A DNA stretch of 64,000 nucleotides from Acidobacteriota bacterium. GTDB taxonomy: Bacteria > Acidobacteriota > Thermoanaerobaculia > Thermoanaerobaculales > Thermoanaerobaculaceae. The stretch spans positions 1 to 64,000 of the forward strand of contig JACQZW010000025.1 of the NCBI GenBank assembly GCA_016213675.1, written 5' to 3'. Below, piece after piece: positions 45,817 to 53,946 of this stretch. The notes beneath the pieces were generated by a model. It did no database searches. It was not told the DNA's origin and saw only the letters and a list, made by a program, of their open reading frames with translations. The stretch's first letter is position 1; every line of letters starts with the position of its first letter. A program made the translations under genes and the position numbers.

Positions 45817-46982
45817 CAGGCTTCTCCGCGGCTGGGACCCCTGTCTCCGGCTACGGGGTCGAGAGTCCAGAGTCCAGGGTCGAGGAGGGCTCCCGCCAGC
45901 GCGACGTCTGTTCCTCGACTCTCGACGCTCGACCCTCGACCGGGAGGGTGGAGGCCGGTGGTCGGTCGGGGGACCCGTCGACGCTCGACGCTCGACGCTC
46001 GACTGGGTGGAAGGGTGGGGGTGAAGTAGGCGTCCGCAGGCATGCCGGGCTTGAACACGCCGGCCGCGTTGTCGAGGAGGACCTTGACCTTGAAGACGAG
46101 CTTGGCGCGCTCCTCGGGGGTCTGGACGTTCTTCGGCGTGAACTCCGCCGCCTCCGCGACGAAGCTGACCCGGCCGGTGAACGACTCGGCCCGGCCGTCG
46201 ACCCTGACCGTCACGGTGTCGCCGATGCGGACGCCGGCGAGCGAGGGCTCGTCGACGTAGACGGTGAGCCACGGGGTGGCGAGGTCGGTGAGCACCGCGA
46301 GCAGCGCGCCCGGAGGCAACACCTCGCCGGGCTCCGCGGCGCGCTGGGTGATCACCCCGGCGCGCGGCGCAACCACGGTGGCGTCCGCGACGCGCTGGCG
46401 GATCGTGGCGATCGACGCCTCCACCGCGGCCCGCTGCGCCCGCGCGCCCTCGATCTCCTCGCGCCGCGGGCCGGCGACGAGCTTGTCGCGCACCGCCTCG
46501 AGCGCCTTGACGGCACGGCTTGCGGCCTCGCGCCGGGTGCGGGCGTCGTCGCGCGCCTTGATCGTGGCGGTACCGCGCTCGGCGAGCCCCTCGAAACGCG
46601 CGAGATCCCGCTCGGCAGCCTCGAGCTCCGCGCGGGAGCGTGCGAGCTCCGCCTCGGCTTGGCGGACGTCCTCGGTGCGCGAGCCGGCGAGGAGCAGGCG
46701 CAGCCGCGCGTCCGCCGCGTCGAGCTCGGCCGCGGCGCGGGCCAGCTCGTGCTCGGCGTCGACCGTCTCGAAGCGGGCGACGACGGCTCCGGCGGCGACC
46801 GCATCGCCTTCCTGGAACGGCAGATCGAGGAGTCGGCCGCCGACCTTGGCGGCGAGCCGGACCTCGGTCGCCTCGATGTGGCCGGAGGCGTGGATCGCCT
46901 TGCCGTTGGTGCCGCGGCCGCACCCGGCCAGGGCCAGCGCGACGGGAAGTAGGACGAGCGCGTGGCGCGTCTGGAGCCTCAT
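45816..46982 (-). CDS. HlyD-type membrane fusion protein with repeat-encoded tail
   Basis: 388 residues. Lipoprotein signal (LLPVALALAGC, Cys near residue 21) and the fusion-protein core: IEATEVRLAAKVGGRLLDLPFQEGDAV, a long coiled-coil hairpin (residues about 80-190), TVVAPRAGVITQRAAEPGEV. It is YbhG-like. From about residue 322 the chain (Ser/Arg/Pro-rich, with SVERRRVP and SSVESRG) is read from the short-word repeat at 45857-46011. Stop overlaps the ATPase start; start overlaps the TetR stop (ATGA). Confidence 0.9.
   Translation of the reverse strand: MRLQTRHALVLLPVALALAGCGRGTNGKAIHASGHIEATEVRLAAKVGGRLLDLPFQEGDAVAAGAVVARFETVDAEHELARAAAELDAADARLRLLLAGSRTEDVRQAEAELARSRAELEAAERDLARFEGLAERGTATIKARDDARTRREAASRAVKALEAVRDKLVAGPRREEIEGARAQRAAVEASIATIRQRVADATVVAPRAGVITQRAAEPGEVLPPGALLAVLTDLATPWLTVYVDEPSLAGVRIGDTVTVRVDGRAESFTGRVSFVAEAAEFTPKNVQTPEERAKLVFKVKVLLDNAAGVFKPGMPADAYFTPTLPPSRASSVERRRVPRPTTGLHPPGRGSSVESRGTDVALAGALLDPGLWTLDPVAGDRGPSRGEA
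45857..46011. repeat. Short-word repeat with three arms (GAGTCGA class)
   Basis: Arms at about 45857-45885 (GTCGAGAGTCCAGAGTCC), 45915-45948 (CTCGACTCTCGACGCTCGAC) and 45978-46011 (four CTCGACG-type words). All lie inside the HlyD frame at its 3' end. Confidence 0.8.
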
Positions 46983-47632
46983 CTCTTGCCTCCGGGTTTC
47001 TTCTCGACGGCGATGCCGTGCAGGACCACGTCGGCGAGGGCGTCGGCGATCGACAGCAGGTCGGGCGGGGTGTCGGCAGGGAGCAGCCCCTGCGCGTCGA
47101 GCCGGCTGCGCAGGCGCTGGGCGTTCATGATGAACATCGCGCTCGACACGATGAGCAGGTGCGCGAGCAGCGGGTGGACCGCGCGGAACACCCCAGCGCG
47201 GTGCCCGTCGGCGAGGATCGACCGGGTGATGCGCATGACCTCGGCCATCGACGCGAGCGCCTCGGACGGCAGGTGGGTGCCGCCGTCGGCGAGCTCCCGC
47301 TGCATGAGCTGCGGGTAGTGGGGATGGGCGTACATCACGTCGAGGAACGTGCGCTGGACCGTCCGCAGCCTCGCGAGCGGGTCGTCGAGCCCGGCCAGCC
47401 GCCGCTCGATCTCGGCGCGGATCCGGCAGATGAACTCGGTGGTCACGGCGCCGTAGAGCGTGGCCTTGTCGCCGACGTGGTAGTAGAGCATCGCCTTGTT
47501 CACCCCGGCCCGGGCGGCGATCTCGTCGACGCCGGCCCCGTCGAAGCCGCGCTCGGCGAACACGAGGGCCGCGGCGTCGAGGATCCGGCGGCGCGGCTCG
47601 CTCTCGGCCTTGCTGCTTGACTGCCTGGCCAC
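46979..47632 (-). CDS. TetR-family repressor of the exporter operon (CecR-like)
   Basis: 217 residues. N-terminal helix-turn-helix: RRILDAAALVFAERGFDGAGVDEIAARAGVNKAMLYYHVGDKATLYGAV. The C-terminal ligand domain has LARLRTVQRTFLDVMYAHPHYPQLMQRELADGG. It is the first gene of the operon TetR-HlyD-ATPase-TolC-ATPase-permease-permease, matching E. coli CecR (YbiH) with YbhGFSR. GGAGGA is 8 bases before GTG 47632. Stop overlaps the HlyD start (ATGA). Two tandem palindromes at 47651-47675 are probable binding sites. Confidence 0.9.
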   Translation of the reverse strand: MARQSSSKAESEPRRRILDAAALVFAERGFDGAGVDEIAARAGVNKAMLYYHVGDKATLYGAVTTEFICRIRAEIERRLAGLDDPLARLRTVQRTFLDVMYAHPHYPQLMQRELADGGTHLPSEALASMAEVMRITRSILADGHRAGVFRAVHPLLAHLLIVSSAMFIMNAQRLRSRLDAQGLLPADTPPDLLSIADALADVVLHGIAVEKKPGGKR

Positions 47633-47646
47633 CTTTCGCGTCCTCC

Positions 47647-47705
47647 AACTAACCAGTCGGTTGAACTGACGAGTTAGTTATAGATCTCTCCGCCGTCGAT
47701 GTCAA
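47647..47705 (-). promoter_or_regulatory. Exporter-operon promoter with two TetR-type operators
   Basis: Minus strand: TTGACA (47705-47700), 17-base spacer, TATAAC (47682-47677). Two 12-base palindromes overlap the expected start point: AACC-AGTC-GGTT (47651-47662) and AACT-GACG-AGTT (47664-47675). An outer inverted repeat AACTAAC/GTTAGTT (47647-47679) encloses them. Autoregulation by the TetR protein is implied. Confidence 0.75.
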
Positions 47706-47798
47706 GGGCAAGGGGGACAGGGAAGAGGGGAGAGGGGAGAGGGAGGAGCCACTCATCCAGCGGAGGAAGCACTCCCCTCTGTCCTCTGCCCTCTCCCC
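47706..47798. repeat. Short-word inverted repeat (GAGAGGG/CTCCCCT)
   Basis: Left arm of GGGGAGA/GGGAAGA words (47716-47748), right arm of CTCCCCTCTGTCCTCTGCCCTCTCC (47772-47796), between the TetR promoter and the DUF2157-like gene. Confidence 0.8.
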
Positions 47799-47799
47799 C

Positions 47800-47814
47800 G
47801 GGTGGGCGGGCGGG
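47800..47814 (+). promoter_or_regulatory. Perfect G-quadruplex motif before DUF2157-like gene
   Basis: GGGTGGGCGGGCGGG, four G3 runs with one-base loops, 15 bases before a TATGCT -10 box (47829-47834) and 31 before ATG 47845. Confidence 0.6.
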
Positions 47815-47844
47815 TCTGCGTTCCCTGATATGCTCGCCAACCAA

Positions 47845-48822
47845 ATGGACCCGGAAGTCGCTGCCGCCATCCCGCGTCTCGTCGCGGAGGACGTGCTGCC
47901 CGCGGGAAAGGGCGCGTTCCTCACCCGCGTCGCGCGGGGCGAGCTCGTCTCGCTGCGCGCCGAGCTGCGCGTCGTGCTCTACCTCGGGGTGACCCTGATC
48001 GCCGGCGGTGCGGCGCTGCTGGTCAAGGAGAACCTCGACCGCATCGGTCCGCTGACCATCGCGCTGGGGCTCGGCGCAGCGGCGGCCGCGTGCCTGGCGT
48101 GGGTCGCGGTGAAGGCCCCGCGCTTCTCGTGGGGCGAGGTCACCTCGCCGCACCTCGCCTTCGACTACCTGCTCCTCCTCGGCGCGTTGCTCGCGGCGAC
48201 CGACCTCGCGTACGTGGAGTACCGCTTCACCCCTCTCGGCGCCGACTGGCCGTGGCACCTGCTCTTCGTCGCGCTGTTCTACGCGGCGCTGGCGTTCCGC
48301 TTCGACTCGCGCCTGGTGTGGTCGCTCGCGCTGTCGTCGTTCGCGGCTTGGCGCGGCGTGAGCGTGCGGTTCCTCGAGCGTGAGCCGTGGGACTGGTGGG
48401 GCGACCCGACGGTGCGGGCGAACGCAATCGCCTGCGGCGCGGCGTTCGCCCTCGTCGGCTGGCTGCTCAAACGGTACGGGCGGAAGGCCCACTTCGAGCC
48501 GGTGGCGGTCCACCTCGGCTGGCTCCTCGTCCTCGGCGGCCTCGCCGACGGCGCCTCGCAGAGCACGCGCCTGGGCGGGCCATGGCTCCCGTTCACGCTC
48601 GTGCTGCTCGCGGCAGGTGCTGCGCTCGGCGCCCTGGCGTTCAAGGTCGGCCGCTTCTGGCTGTTCGCCATGGGGGCAGTGGCGGTGTACTGGGCGGTGA
48701 GCCGGCTGGCGGTGGAGGTCATCCACCGCGACACCGCGGTGTTCGCGTACTTCACCGTGAGCGCGGCCGCGTTCGTGGTGCTGCTCCTGGCCGCGCAGCG
48801 GCGGATGCGGGAGGACACGTGA
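47845..48822 (+). CDS. Multi-pass membrane protein, DUF2157-like
   Basis: 325 residues with around 9 membrane helices after a soluble N-terminal helix (PEVAAAIPRLVAEDVLPAGKGAFLTRVARGELVSLRAELR), the layout of DUF2157/DUF4401 proteins. It is coupled to the next gene (DUF4401-like) by GTGA. ATG 47845 lies 10 bases after a TATGCT box. The ATG at 47830 overlaps the -10 box and is unlikely. Function unknown. Confidence 0.7.
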   Translation: MDPEVAAAIPRLVAEDVLPAGKGAFLTRVARGELVSLRAELRVVLYLGVTLIAGGAALLVKENLDRIGPLTIALGLGAAAAACLAWVAVKAPRFSWGEVTSPHLAFDYLLLLGALLAATDLAYVEYRFTPLGADWPWHLLFVALFYAALAFRFDSRLVWSLALSSFAAWRGVSVRFLEREPWDWWGDPTVRANAIACGAAFALVGWLLKRYGRKAHFEPVAVHLGWLLVLGGLADGASQSTRLGGPWLPFTLVLLAAGAALGALAFKVGRFWLFAMGAVAVYWAVSRLAVEVIHRDTAVFAYFTVSAAAFVVLLLAAQRRMREDT

Positions 48823-49979
48823 GGCCCGACGCCGCGGCGGCGGAACGCGCGCAGGCCGTGCGCGAGGCCGCGGCCGCGTGGCGCGAGGCCGGCGAGGTCG
48901 ACGAGGCGACGCGCCGCGCCGTCGACGAGCGCTACCCTGACGACCGGGTGCGCGCCCGGCCGGTGTTCCGCGTCCTGCTCGCCGGCTTCACCGTGCTCGC
49001 CGGGCTGGCCGCGACGGGGTTGCTGCTCGCTGCCGGTCGGGAGACGCCGGTGGTGCCGATCGTCCTCGGCCTGCTCGCGGCCGTCGCCGCCGAGGTCCAG
49101 GCCGGACCGCTCCGTCGGGCCGAAAGCGGTACCGCCGGGGCCTGCGCCTTCCTCGCCGTGCTGCTGCTCGTCGTCGGCATCGTGTGGACTCTGAACCGGG
49201 ACCTCCACCTCGGTCCCGACGCGACCATCCGTGCCGCGACGGCCCTCGTCGCCGTGCTCTCCGGCCTGGTCGCGTGGCGCTGGGGGATGCGAGCCGCAGC
49301 CGCGGTCTCCGCCGCGGCCGCGTGGCTGTTCCTCGCGCAGCTCCCGATCGGGCGGGTGAGCTGGCTCGTCGTACCGTTGGCCGCGGCGCCGCTCCTCCAC
49401 CGGGCCGCCCGCAACGACCGCCGCGCACCGTCGCATCGCGCCGCACTGCGCCTCGCCGAGCTCGTCGCCTTTGCAGCCCTCGCCGTCGCCTGGAACCCTT
49501 GGGCCCACGACGTCGGGTTCGTCGAGCGGCTCGCCGAGCTGCCGCCCGCCGGTCCCGGGCTCCTCCGCACGCTGTGCCTGGGGGCCTTCCTGCTGCTGCC
49601 GGCGGTGACGTTGGTCGTGGCCCTGCGCGGTCGCGACCGCTGGCTGCTGTGGACCGCCGGCGCGATGGTCGCGGCGTCGGCCGTGACGTTCCGGCACTAC
49701 GTTCACCTCGGCCCGCTGTGGGCGATCCTCGCCGCTGCCGGCATCGTCCTGGTGGTCCTCGCGATGGTCGCGCGCCGTGTCCTCGACTCGGGACGGAACA
49801 AGGAGCGGCGCGGCCTCACCGCCGAGCCGCTGTTCGGCGACGAGCGGAAGGTCAGGCTCGCCGAGCTCGCGGTCTCGATGGCCACCCTGACCCCCGAGGC
49901 GAAGCCCCCGGAGCCCAAGCCCTCGTTCGAGCCGGGCGGCGGCTCCTTCGGCGGCGGCGGCGCCTCCGACTCGTTCTAG
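48819..49979 (+). CDS. Multi-pass membrane protein, DUF4401-like, second of pair
   Basis: 386 residues, starting GTG that overlaps the previous stop. The N-terminal helical region (AAWREAGEVDEATRRAVDERYPDDRV) is followed by about 10 membrane helices; the C-terminus is a Gly/Ser tail (GGGSFGGGGASDSF), common in GDYXXLXY/DUF4401 pairs. Its TAG stop shares CTAG with the stop of the converging PIN gene (4-base overlap). Function unknown. Confidence 0.7.
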   Translation: MRPDAAAAERAQAVREAAAAWREAGEVDEATRRAVDERYPDDRVRARPVFRVLLAGFTVLAGLAATGLLLAAGRETPVVPIVLGLLAAVAAEVQAGPLRRAESGTAGACAFLAVLLLVVGIVWTLNRDLHLGPDATIRAATALVAVLSGLVAWRWGMRAAAAVSAAAAWLFLAQLPIGRVSWLVVPLAAAPLLHRAARNDRRAPSHRAALRLAELVAFAALAVAWNPWAHDVGFVERLAELPPAGPGLLRTLCLGAFLLLPAVTLVVALRGRDRWLLWTAGAMVAASAVTFRHYVHLGPLWAILAAAGIVLVVLAMVARRVLDSGRNKERRGLTAEPLFGDERKVRLAELAVSMATLTPEAKPPEPKPSFEPGGGSFGGGGASDSF

Positions 49980-50461
49980 CGCTCGCTGACGCGGGGTGTG
50001 GCTTTCCGGCTCCGATGGGCAGGGAGAAGGTCGGCGAGCTGGAGCACGCGCAGGCCGGGAAGCGCAGGGAGCTGCCGGTCGTTGGTGAGGAACGCCGGGC
50101 AGCGATGCGCCAGGGCGGTGGCGAGCTGGATGGCGTCGGGTGTGCGCACGCCGCTTGCGGCGCGCAGCACCGCCGCGTCGCGGAGGATTGCCCGCGACAC
50201 CTCGACGAGCTCGAGTCCGCGGCTGCGGGTGAGCAGCGCCTCGTAGCGTCGGGCGAGCTCGGCGTCCCCGTGACGTAACGGCACGACCAGTACCTCGAGG
50301 AGCGTGAGCGCCGAGGCCACCGCGGTGAGGCGCCCGTCCGCGATCGCCGCGAAGACCGGCTCGACGACGGGAAAGAACGTCGCCTCCTCCTCGATCAGGT
50401 CGATGAACAGCGAGGTGTCGAGGGCGACCGGCCCACCAATGAGGTCGTCTACGAGCCCCAT
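49976..50461 (-). CDS. PIN-domain toxin (VapC-like)
   Basis: 161 residues. PIN acidic residues: D16 in ALDTSLFID, E in TLLEVLV, D in VRTPDAIQLATAL, D in FLTNDRQL. These form the Mg-dependent RNase site. It starts inside the antitoxin gene (13-base overlap), the classical order antitoxin then toxin. Stop TAG shares CTAG with the gene converging from the left. ATG 50461. RNA target unknown. Confidence 0.87.
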   Translation of the reverse strand: MGLVDDLIGGPVALDTSLFIDLIEEEATFFPVVEPVFAAIADGRLTAVASALTLLEVLVVPLRHGDAELARRYEALLTRSRGLELVEVSRAILRDAAVLRAASGVRTPDAIQLATALAHRCPAFLTNDRQLPALPGLRVLQLADLLPAHRSRKATPRVSER

Positions 50462-50682
50462 TCCGACCGTTCCTCGTCGACGTAGCGACCCGCGTCGATC
50501 CCCTGCCAGTGCTCCTTTCCGAGGCCGCGTAGCTCCAGGATCGACAAGGGCTCCGGCACGTCGACGGCGGCCTCGAGCAGCCGGATGACCTCCTGGGCCA
50601 CCGAGCGGCGTTCGCGGCTCGCCCGGCTCTTCAGCAGGTCGTAGAGACCCTCGGGGAAGTCCTTGATGTTGAGCGTCGCCAC
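50449..50682 (-). CDS. Antitoxin, ribbon-helix-helix (FitA/VapB-like)
   Basis: 77 residues. N-terminal RHH fold: ATLNIKDFPEGLYDLLKSRASRERRSVAQEVIRLLE. The C-terminal tail (LGKEHWQGIDAGRYVDEERSEW) would wrap the toxin. GGAGGA is 3 bases before GTG 50682. A perfect 10-bp inverted repeat at 50684-50715 covers the promoter, for autoregulation. Confidence 0.87.
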   Translation of the reverse strand: MATLNIKDFPEGLYDLLKSRASRERRSVAQEVIRLLEAAVDVPEPLSILELRGLGKEHWQGIDAGRYVDEERSEWGS

Positions 50683-50683
50683 G

Positions 50684-50715
50684 GTTCCTCCATGTTGATA
50701 GCATAATGGAGGAAC
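50684..50715 (-). promoter_or_regulatory. Operator and promoter of the toxin-antitoxin pair
   Basis: GTTCCTCCAT (50684-50693) and ATGGAGGAAC (50706-50715) are perfect 10-bp arms with a 12-base spacer. The spacer holds the minus-strand -10 TATGCT (50705-50700); a -35 TTGCGT lies 17 bases away (50728-50723). The left arm includes the antitoxin Shine-Dalgarno, so bound antitoxin could block both steps. Confidence 0.7.
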
Positions 50716-50745
50716 GTGTCCGACGCAACCAAGACCGGACGGCAG

Positions 50746-53700
50746 TCAGCGCGGCGGATCGCCGGACGTCGGGGCGCCTGGCGGCAAGTCGGCGGGAGGC
50801 GCCGGCTCGCTCGCGGTCGCCGGCGCGGCGGGCGCGGCGGGCGCGGCGGCCTTGGCCGGCTTGACGGCGGTCGCGGTGTGCAACGCCAGGGCGCCGAGCA
50901 CGACGGCCAACCCGAGGTGAGGCAGGGCCCGGGCGAACACCGCCTCGCGGGAGATCCGGCGGGCGATCATCACGATGGCGAGCAGCGTCGCGGCGATGCC
51001 GCCGAGCACGATCAGGGCGTTGATGAAGCGGACGAGGACCGGCGGAGCGAACGGATCGCCGACCTCGATCCCGGCGGTCATCGGCACGGCACGGAACAGC
51101 GCGTCGCGCACCTTGCCGAGGTACGCGAAGATCGTCGCCATGCCGTCGCGCAGCACGTTGCGGGTCATCGCATTGAGGTGGAGCGCCAGGGCGAGGGGGA
51201 TGAAGGCGACGCCGTAGCGGGTGAGGTTGACGCCGAACCGCTCGCGGGAGGCAGCCGCCGACAGCGTGGCCGCCACCGAGAACGCCGCGAGTACGCTCGC
51301 GATCAGGCCCGCGTAGATGGTGAAACGCTTGAGCTCCGGGCCGAACGGGATCGCCTCCTTCACGCCCTTCCACCACGGCACTTGGTTGAGCCCGTGCATC
51401 AGCATCACCGCCAGGATGACCAGCGCGAACACCGACAGCGCTTGGATCGGCTGGCTGTTTTGCCACAGCTCGGCAACCGGCGGGCGGACGTTGACCTGGA
51501 CGCCGCGGCTCTCGCAGTTCTTCAGGCAGTTGCCGCACATCAGGCACTCGGAGTTGCTCGTCACCGAGGCGGGGTAGAGGAACACCGGGCAGCCAGCGGT
51601 GTGGTCGGTGCCCTTGTAGCAGGTGTGCTGGCCGCACTGGGTCTGGCAGATCTTCTTGTTGCCGCGCACCTCGAACGGGGCGAGCGTGGCGTAGGCGCCG
51701 AGCCAGCCCGCGAGCGGGCAGAGGTAGCGGCAGAACGCGTGCCGCTCGAAGAGGACGGTGAACAGGGCGGCGAGGCCGAGGATGACGAGCAGGAAACCGG
51801 CCGTCGCGCCGGGCCGACTGTCGACCTCGATGACGCCCTCGACGTACTCGACGACCAGGTAGGCGCCGAGCAGCATCCAGAAGTCGAGCCGCTTGAAGAT
51901 CTTCGGCACGGGCCTGGAGAACCTCTTGACCTTCGCGACGAGCTCGCCGAAGCCCGCGATCGGGCAGATGCCACACCACACCCGCCCGAGGAGCAGCGCC
52001 GACAGGGGCAGCACCGGGAACCACACCAGCCACGTCACCAGCATGCCGGGGTTGGTCGTCGCGTCGGCGAGCGGATGCCCGGTTGCCTTGAGCGCGCCGA
52101 CGAGCGTGAACGCCAGCACGACGCCGACGAAGGCCAGATTCACCCAGGTCGCGGTGGCGAACACCCGGGGGTGGGAGAGGAACGCGCGCACGCCCTCGTG
52201 GCGCAGCAGGTTGAGGCGGTGGACCTCCTTGACAGGCGGCACCACGAACACCAGGTCGGCGGCGATGGCGTTCCCGTCGGGGGCGACGATGGCGGCGCGC
52301 TCGATGACGTTCTCGAGCTCGCTGACGTTGCCCGGCCAGGCGTAGCTGACCAGGCGGTCGAGCGCCTCGCGGGACACGCCGGCGAGCCGCTTCCCGTGGC
52401 GGCGCGCGGCGGCGGCGGCGAAGTGCTCGGCGAGGGCCGGGATGTCCTTGACCCGGAGCGCGAGCGGCGGCAGGGACGCGGTGGCGCCGAGCTCCTGGCG
52501 GAGCTGCGGGGCGAGCCTTGCCGCGACCTCGGTCTCCTCGCCGTCGGCGATGAGCACGACGCGCGCCGCGGCGCGCACCGCGTCCTGCCCGTGGACGCGG
52601 TGGAACCAGCCGAGCCGGAGGTAGTTGGCGAGGACGACCTGGGAGTGGGCGTCGAGGCGGTCGGCATGGGTGAGCAGGAGCGTGCCGGCGCCGACCATCT
52701 CGAGGGCGCCGATGGACCTGGCCCGGGTCGCGCCGACGTCGGGCGACTCGGCGCCGAAGATCGCCTCGCCGGCCTGGCCGGCGTCGAGCTCCGCCAGGTT
52801 GACCTCGACGAACGCCTCGTCGCGGCCCGCGCCCGCACGGTGGAAGTGGCGGGCGAGGAGTCGGCGGCCGGTGCCGGCCTCGCCGCAGATCAGCGCCGAC
52901 TTCCCCGCCGCTGCGGCGGCCTCGACCTTTTTCCTGGCGCCCGTGACCCGCGCGTCCGAGCCGACGATCACCACCTCGGCCGTCACGGCGGGGCCGGCGG
53001 CCGCCGGACGGGCCGCGGCGCCCGGCAGCCGGACCTTGCCGCTCTTCAGACGGCTCTGCACCCCGGCGATCATCGACCGGCTGAGGTCGGGCTTGGCGGC
53101 GACGAACTCGCGCAGCAGCTCCTGCGGCAGCTCGAGGATCGTGGTGTCCACCGCGGCCACGAGCGCGCAGCCGCCCGCGTGGGCGGCGAGCATGACGCCG
53201 TCTCCCGTCCAGTCGCCGGGGCCCAGGCTGCCGAGTACGCGCTCGCCGCCCTCCTCGTTGACCTCCACCTCGTCGAGTCGGCCGTTCGCGACGATGAGGA
53301 GGCCGGAGTGGGGCGCACCCTGGGCACGCACCACCGCGCCTCCGGGGACGGAGCGAAGGACGGCGCGGCCGGCGATGGCGACCTTGGTCGCGTGGTCGAA
53401 GCCGGCCACGACGTCGCAGCGGTCGAGCAGCGCGACGCGCGCGTCGGCCGCGACCTCGGGTCGGCGCCAGGTGAAGCGCAGCTCCGACCTGCCCAGCGTG
53501 ACCGTGCAGCCGCTCGTCAGGGCGGCGCTCGAGACTCGCGTGGCGTCGACGAACACGCCGTTCGACGAACCCAGGTCGCGGATGGAGTACGAGCCGTCGG
53601 CGAAGACCACCTCGGCGTGCCGGCGGGACACGCCGTCGTCGTCGAGCGTCAGGTCGTTGTCGGGAGCGCGACCGATCCGGACCGGGGCGCTGCCGAGGCG

Positions 53701-53856
53701 GACCTGCGCCACGCGGGCGTTCCCCTTGACCACCTCCAGGAGCGCGTCGCCGCCTGAACGGACCGCCGCGGGAGCTCCGGGGCGTCCGGCCGGGACCGGT
53801 CCTGCGGGGGGTGGAGGCGGCGTGATCGGTCGTGCGGGCGGCAGGGTGTCGGTCAT
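50746..53856 (-). CDS. FHA / cyclic-nucleotide / degenerate AAA+ / polyferredoxin membrane protein
   Basis: 1036 residues, one frame. (1) Pro-rich start 1-36. (2) FHA domain about 37-133, with GRAPDN, SRRH, SSNG intact. (3) cNMP-binding-like domain about 134-280. (4) NtrC-class AAA+ domain about 290-545, but Walker A is GEAGTGRR (Lys to Arg), Walker B is LLLTHADRL (DE lost), and GAFTGA is missing (DVGATRA); WPGNVSELENVIERA remains. (5) NapH/NosR-like membrane polyferredoxin about 570-980: VWCGICPIAG, FCRYLCPLAGW, CQTQCGQHTC, CLMCGNCLKNC, and around 8 helices. No DNA-binding C-terminus. Inference: a redox-linked, ATP-independent signalling hub. GAGAGGG precedes ATG 53856. Confidence 0.85.
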   Translation of the reverse strand: MTDTLPPARPITPPPPPAGPVPAGRPGAPAAVRSGGDALLEVVKGNARVAQVRLGSAPVRIGRAPDNDLTLDDDGVSRRHAEVVFADGSYSIRDLGSSNGVFVDATRVSSAALTSGCTVTLGRSELRFTWRRPEVAADARVALLDRCDVVAGFDHATKVAIAGRAVLRSVPGGAVVRAQGAPHSGLLIVANGRLDEVEVNEEGGERVLGSLGPGDWTGDGVMLAAHAGGCALVAAVDTTILELPQELLREFVAAKPDLSRSMIAGVQSRLKSGKVRLPGAAARPAAAGPAVTAEVVIVGSDARVTGARKKVEAAAAAGKSALICGEAGTGRRLLARHFHRAGAGRDEAFVEVNLAELDAGQAGEAIFGAESPDVGATRARSIGALEMVGAGTLLLTHADRLDAHSQVVLANYLRLGWFHRVHGQDAVRAAARVVLIADGEETEVAARLAPQLRQELGATASLPPLALRVKDIPALAEHFAAAAARRHGKRLAGVSREALDRLVSYAWPGNVSELENVIERAAIVAPDGNAIAADLVFVVPPVKEVHRLNLLRHEGVRAFLSHPRVFATATWVNLAFVGVVLAFTLVGALKATGHPLADATTNPGMLVTWLVWFPVLPLSALLLGRVWCGICPIAGFGELVAKVKRFSRPVPKIFKRLDFWMLLGAYLVVEYVEGVIEVDSRPGATAGFLLVILGLAALFTVLFERHAFCRYLCPLAGWLGAYATLAPFEVRGNKKICQTQCGQHTCYKGTDHTAGCPVFLYPASVTSNSECLMCGNCLKNCESRGVQVNVRPPVAELWQNSQPIQALSVFALVILAVMLMHGLNQVPWWKGVKEAIPFGPELKRFTIYAGLIASVLAAFSVAATLSAAASRERFGVNLTRYGVAFIPLALALHLNAMTRNVLRDGMATIFAYLGKVRDALFRAVPMTAGIEVGDPFAPPVLVRFINALIVLGGIAATLLAIVMIARRISREAVFARALPHLGLAVVLGALALHTATAVKPAKAAAPAAPAAPATASEPAPPADLPPGAPTSGDPPR

Positions 53857-53946
53857 CGCCAGGCCCTCTCCTTGCGCCCGTCGATGCGTCGCGACGCCGG
53901 CGCGCGGAGCGATCTTAGCGTGAATCGGGGCGGAAACGGGGAGAGG

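Noticed and set aside
50716-53757. Very long open frame on the plus strand antisense to the FHA/polyferredoxin gene
   Set aside because: GC-rich antisense frame: composition is His/Arg/Ala-rich with no domain signatures, while the minus frame has clear domains.
50746-53856. Ordinary sigma-54 activator
   Set aside because: Walker A Lys, Walker B acids, GAFTGA and the DNA-binding domain are all missing.
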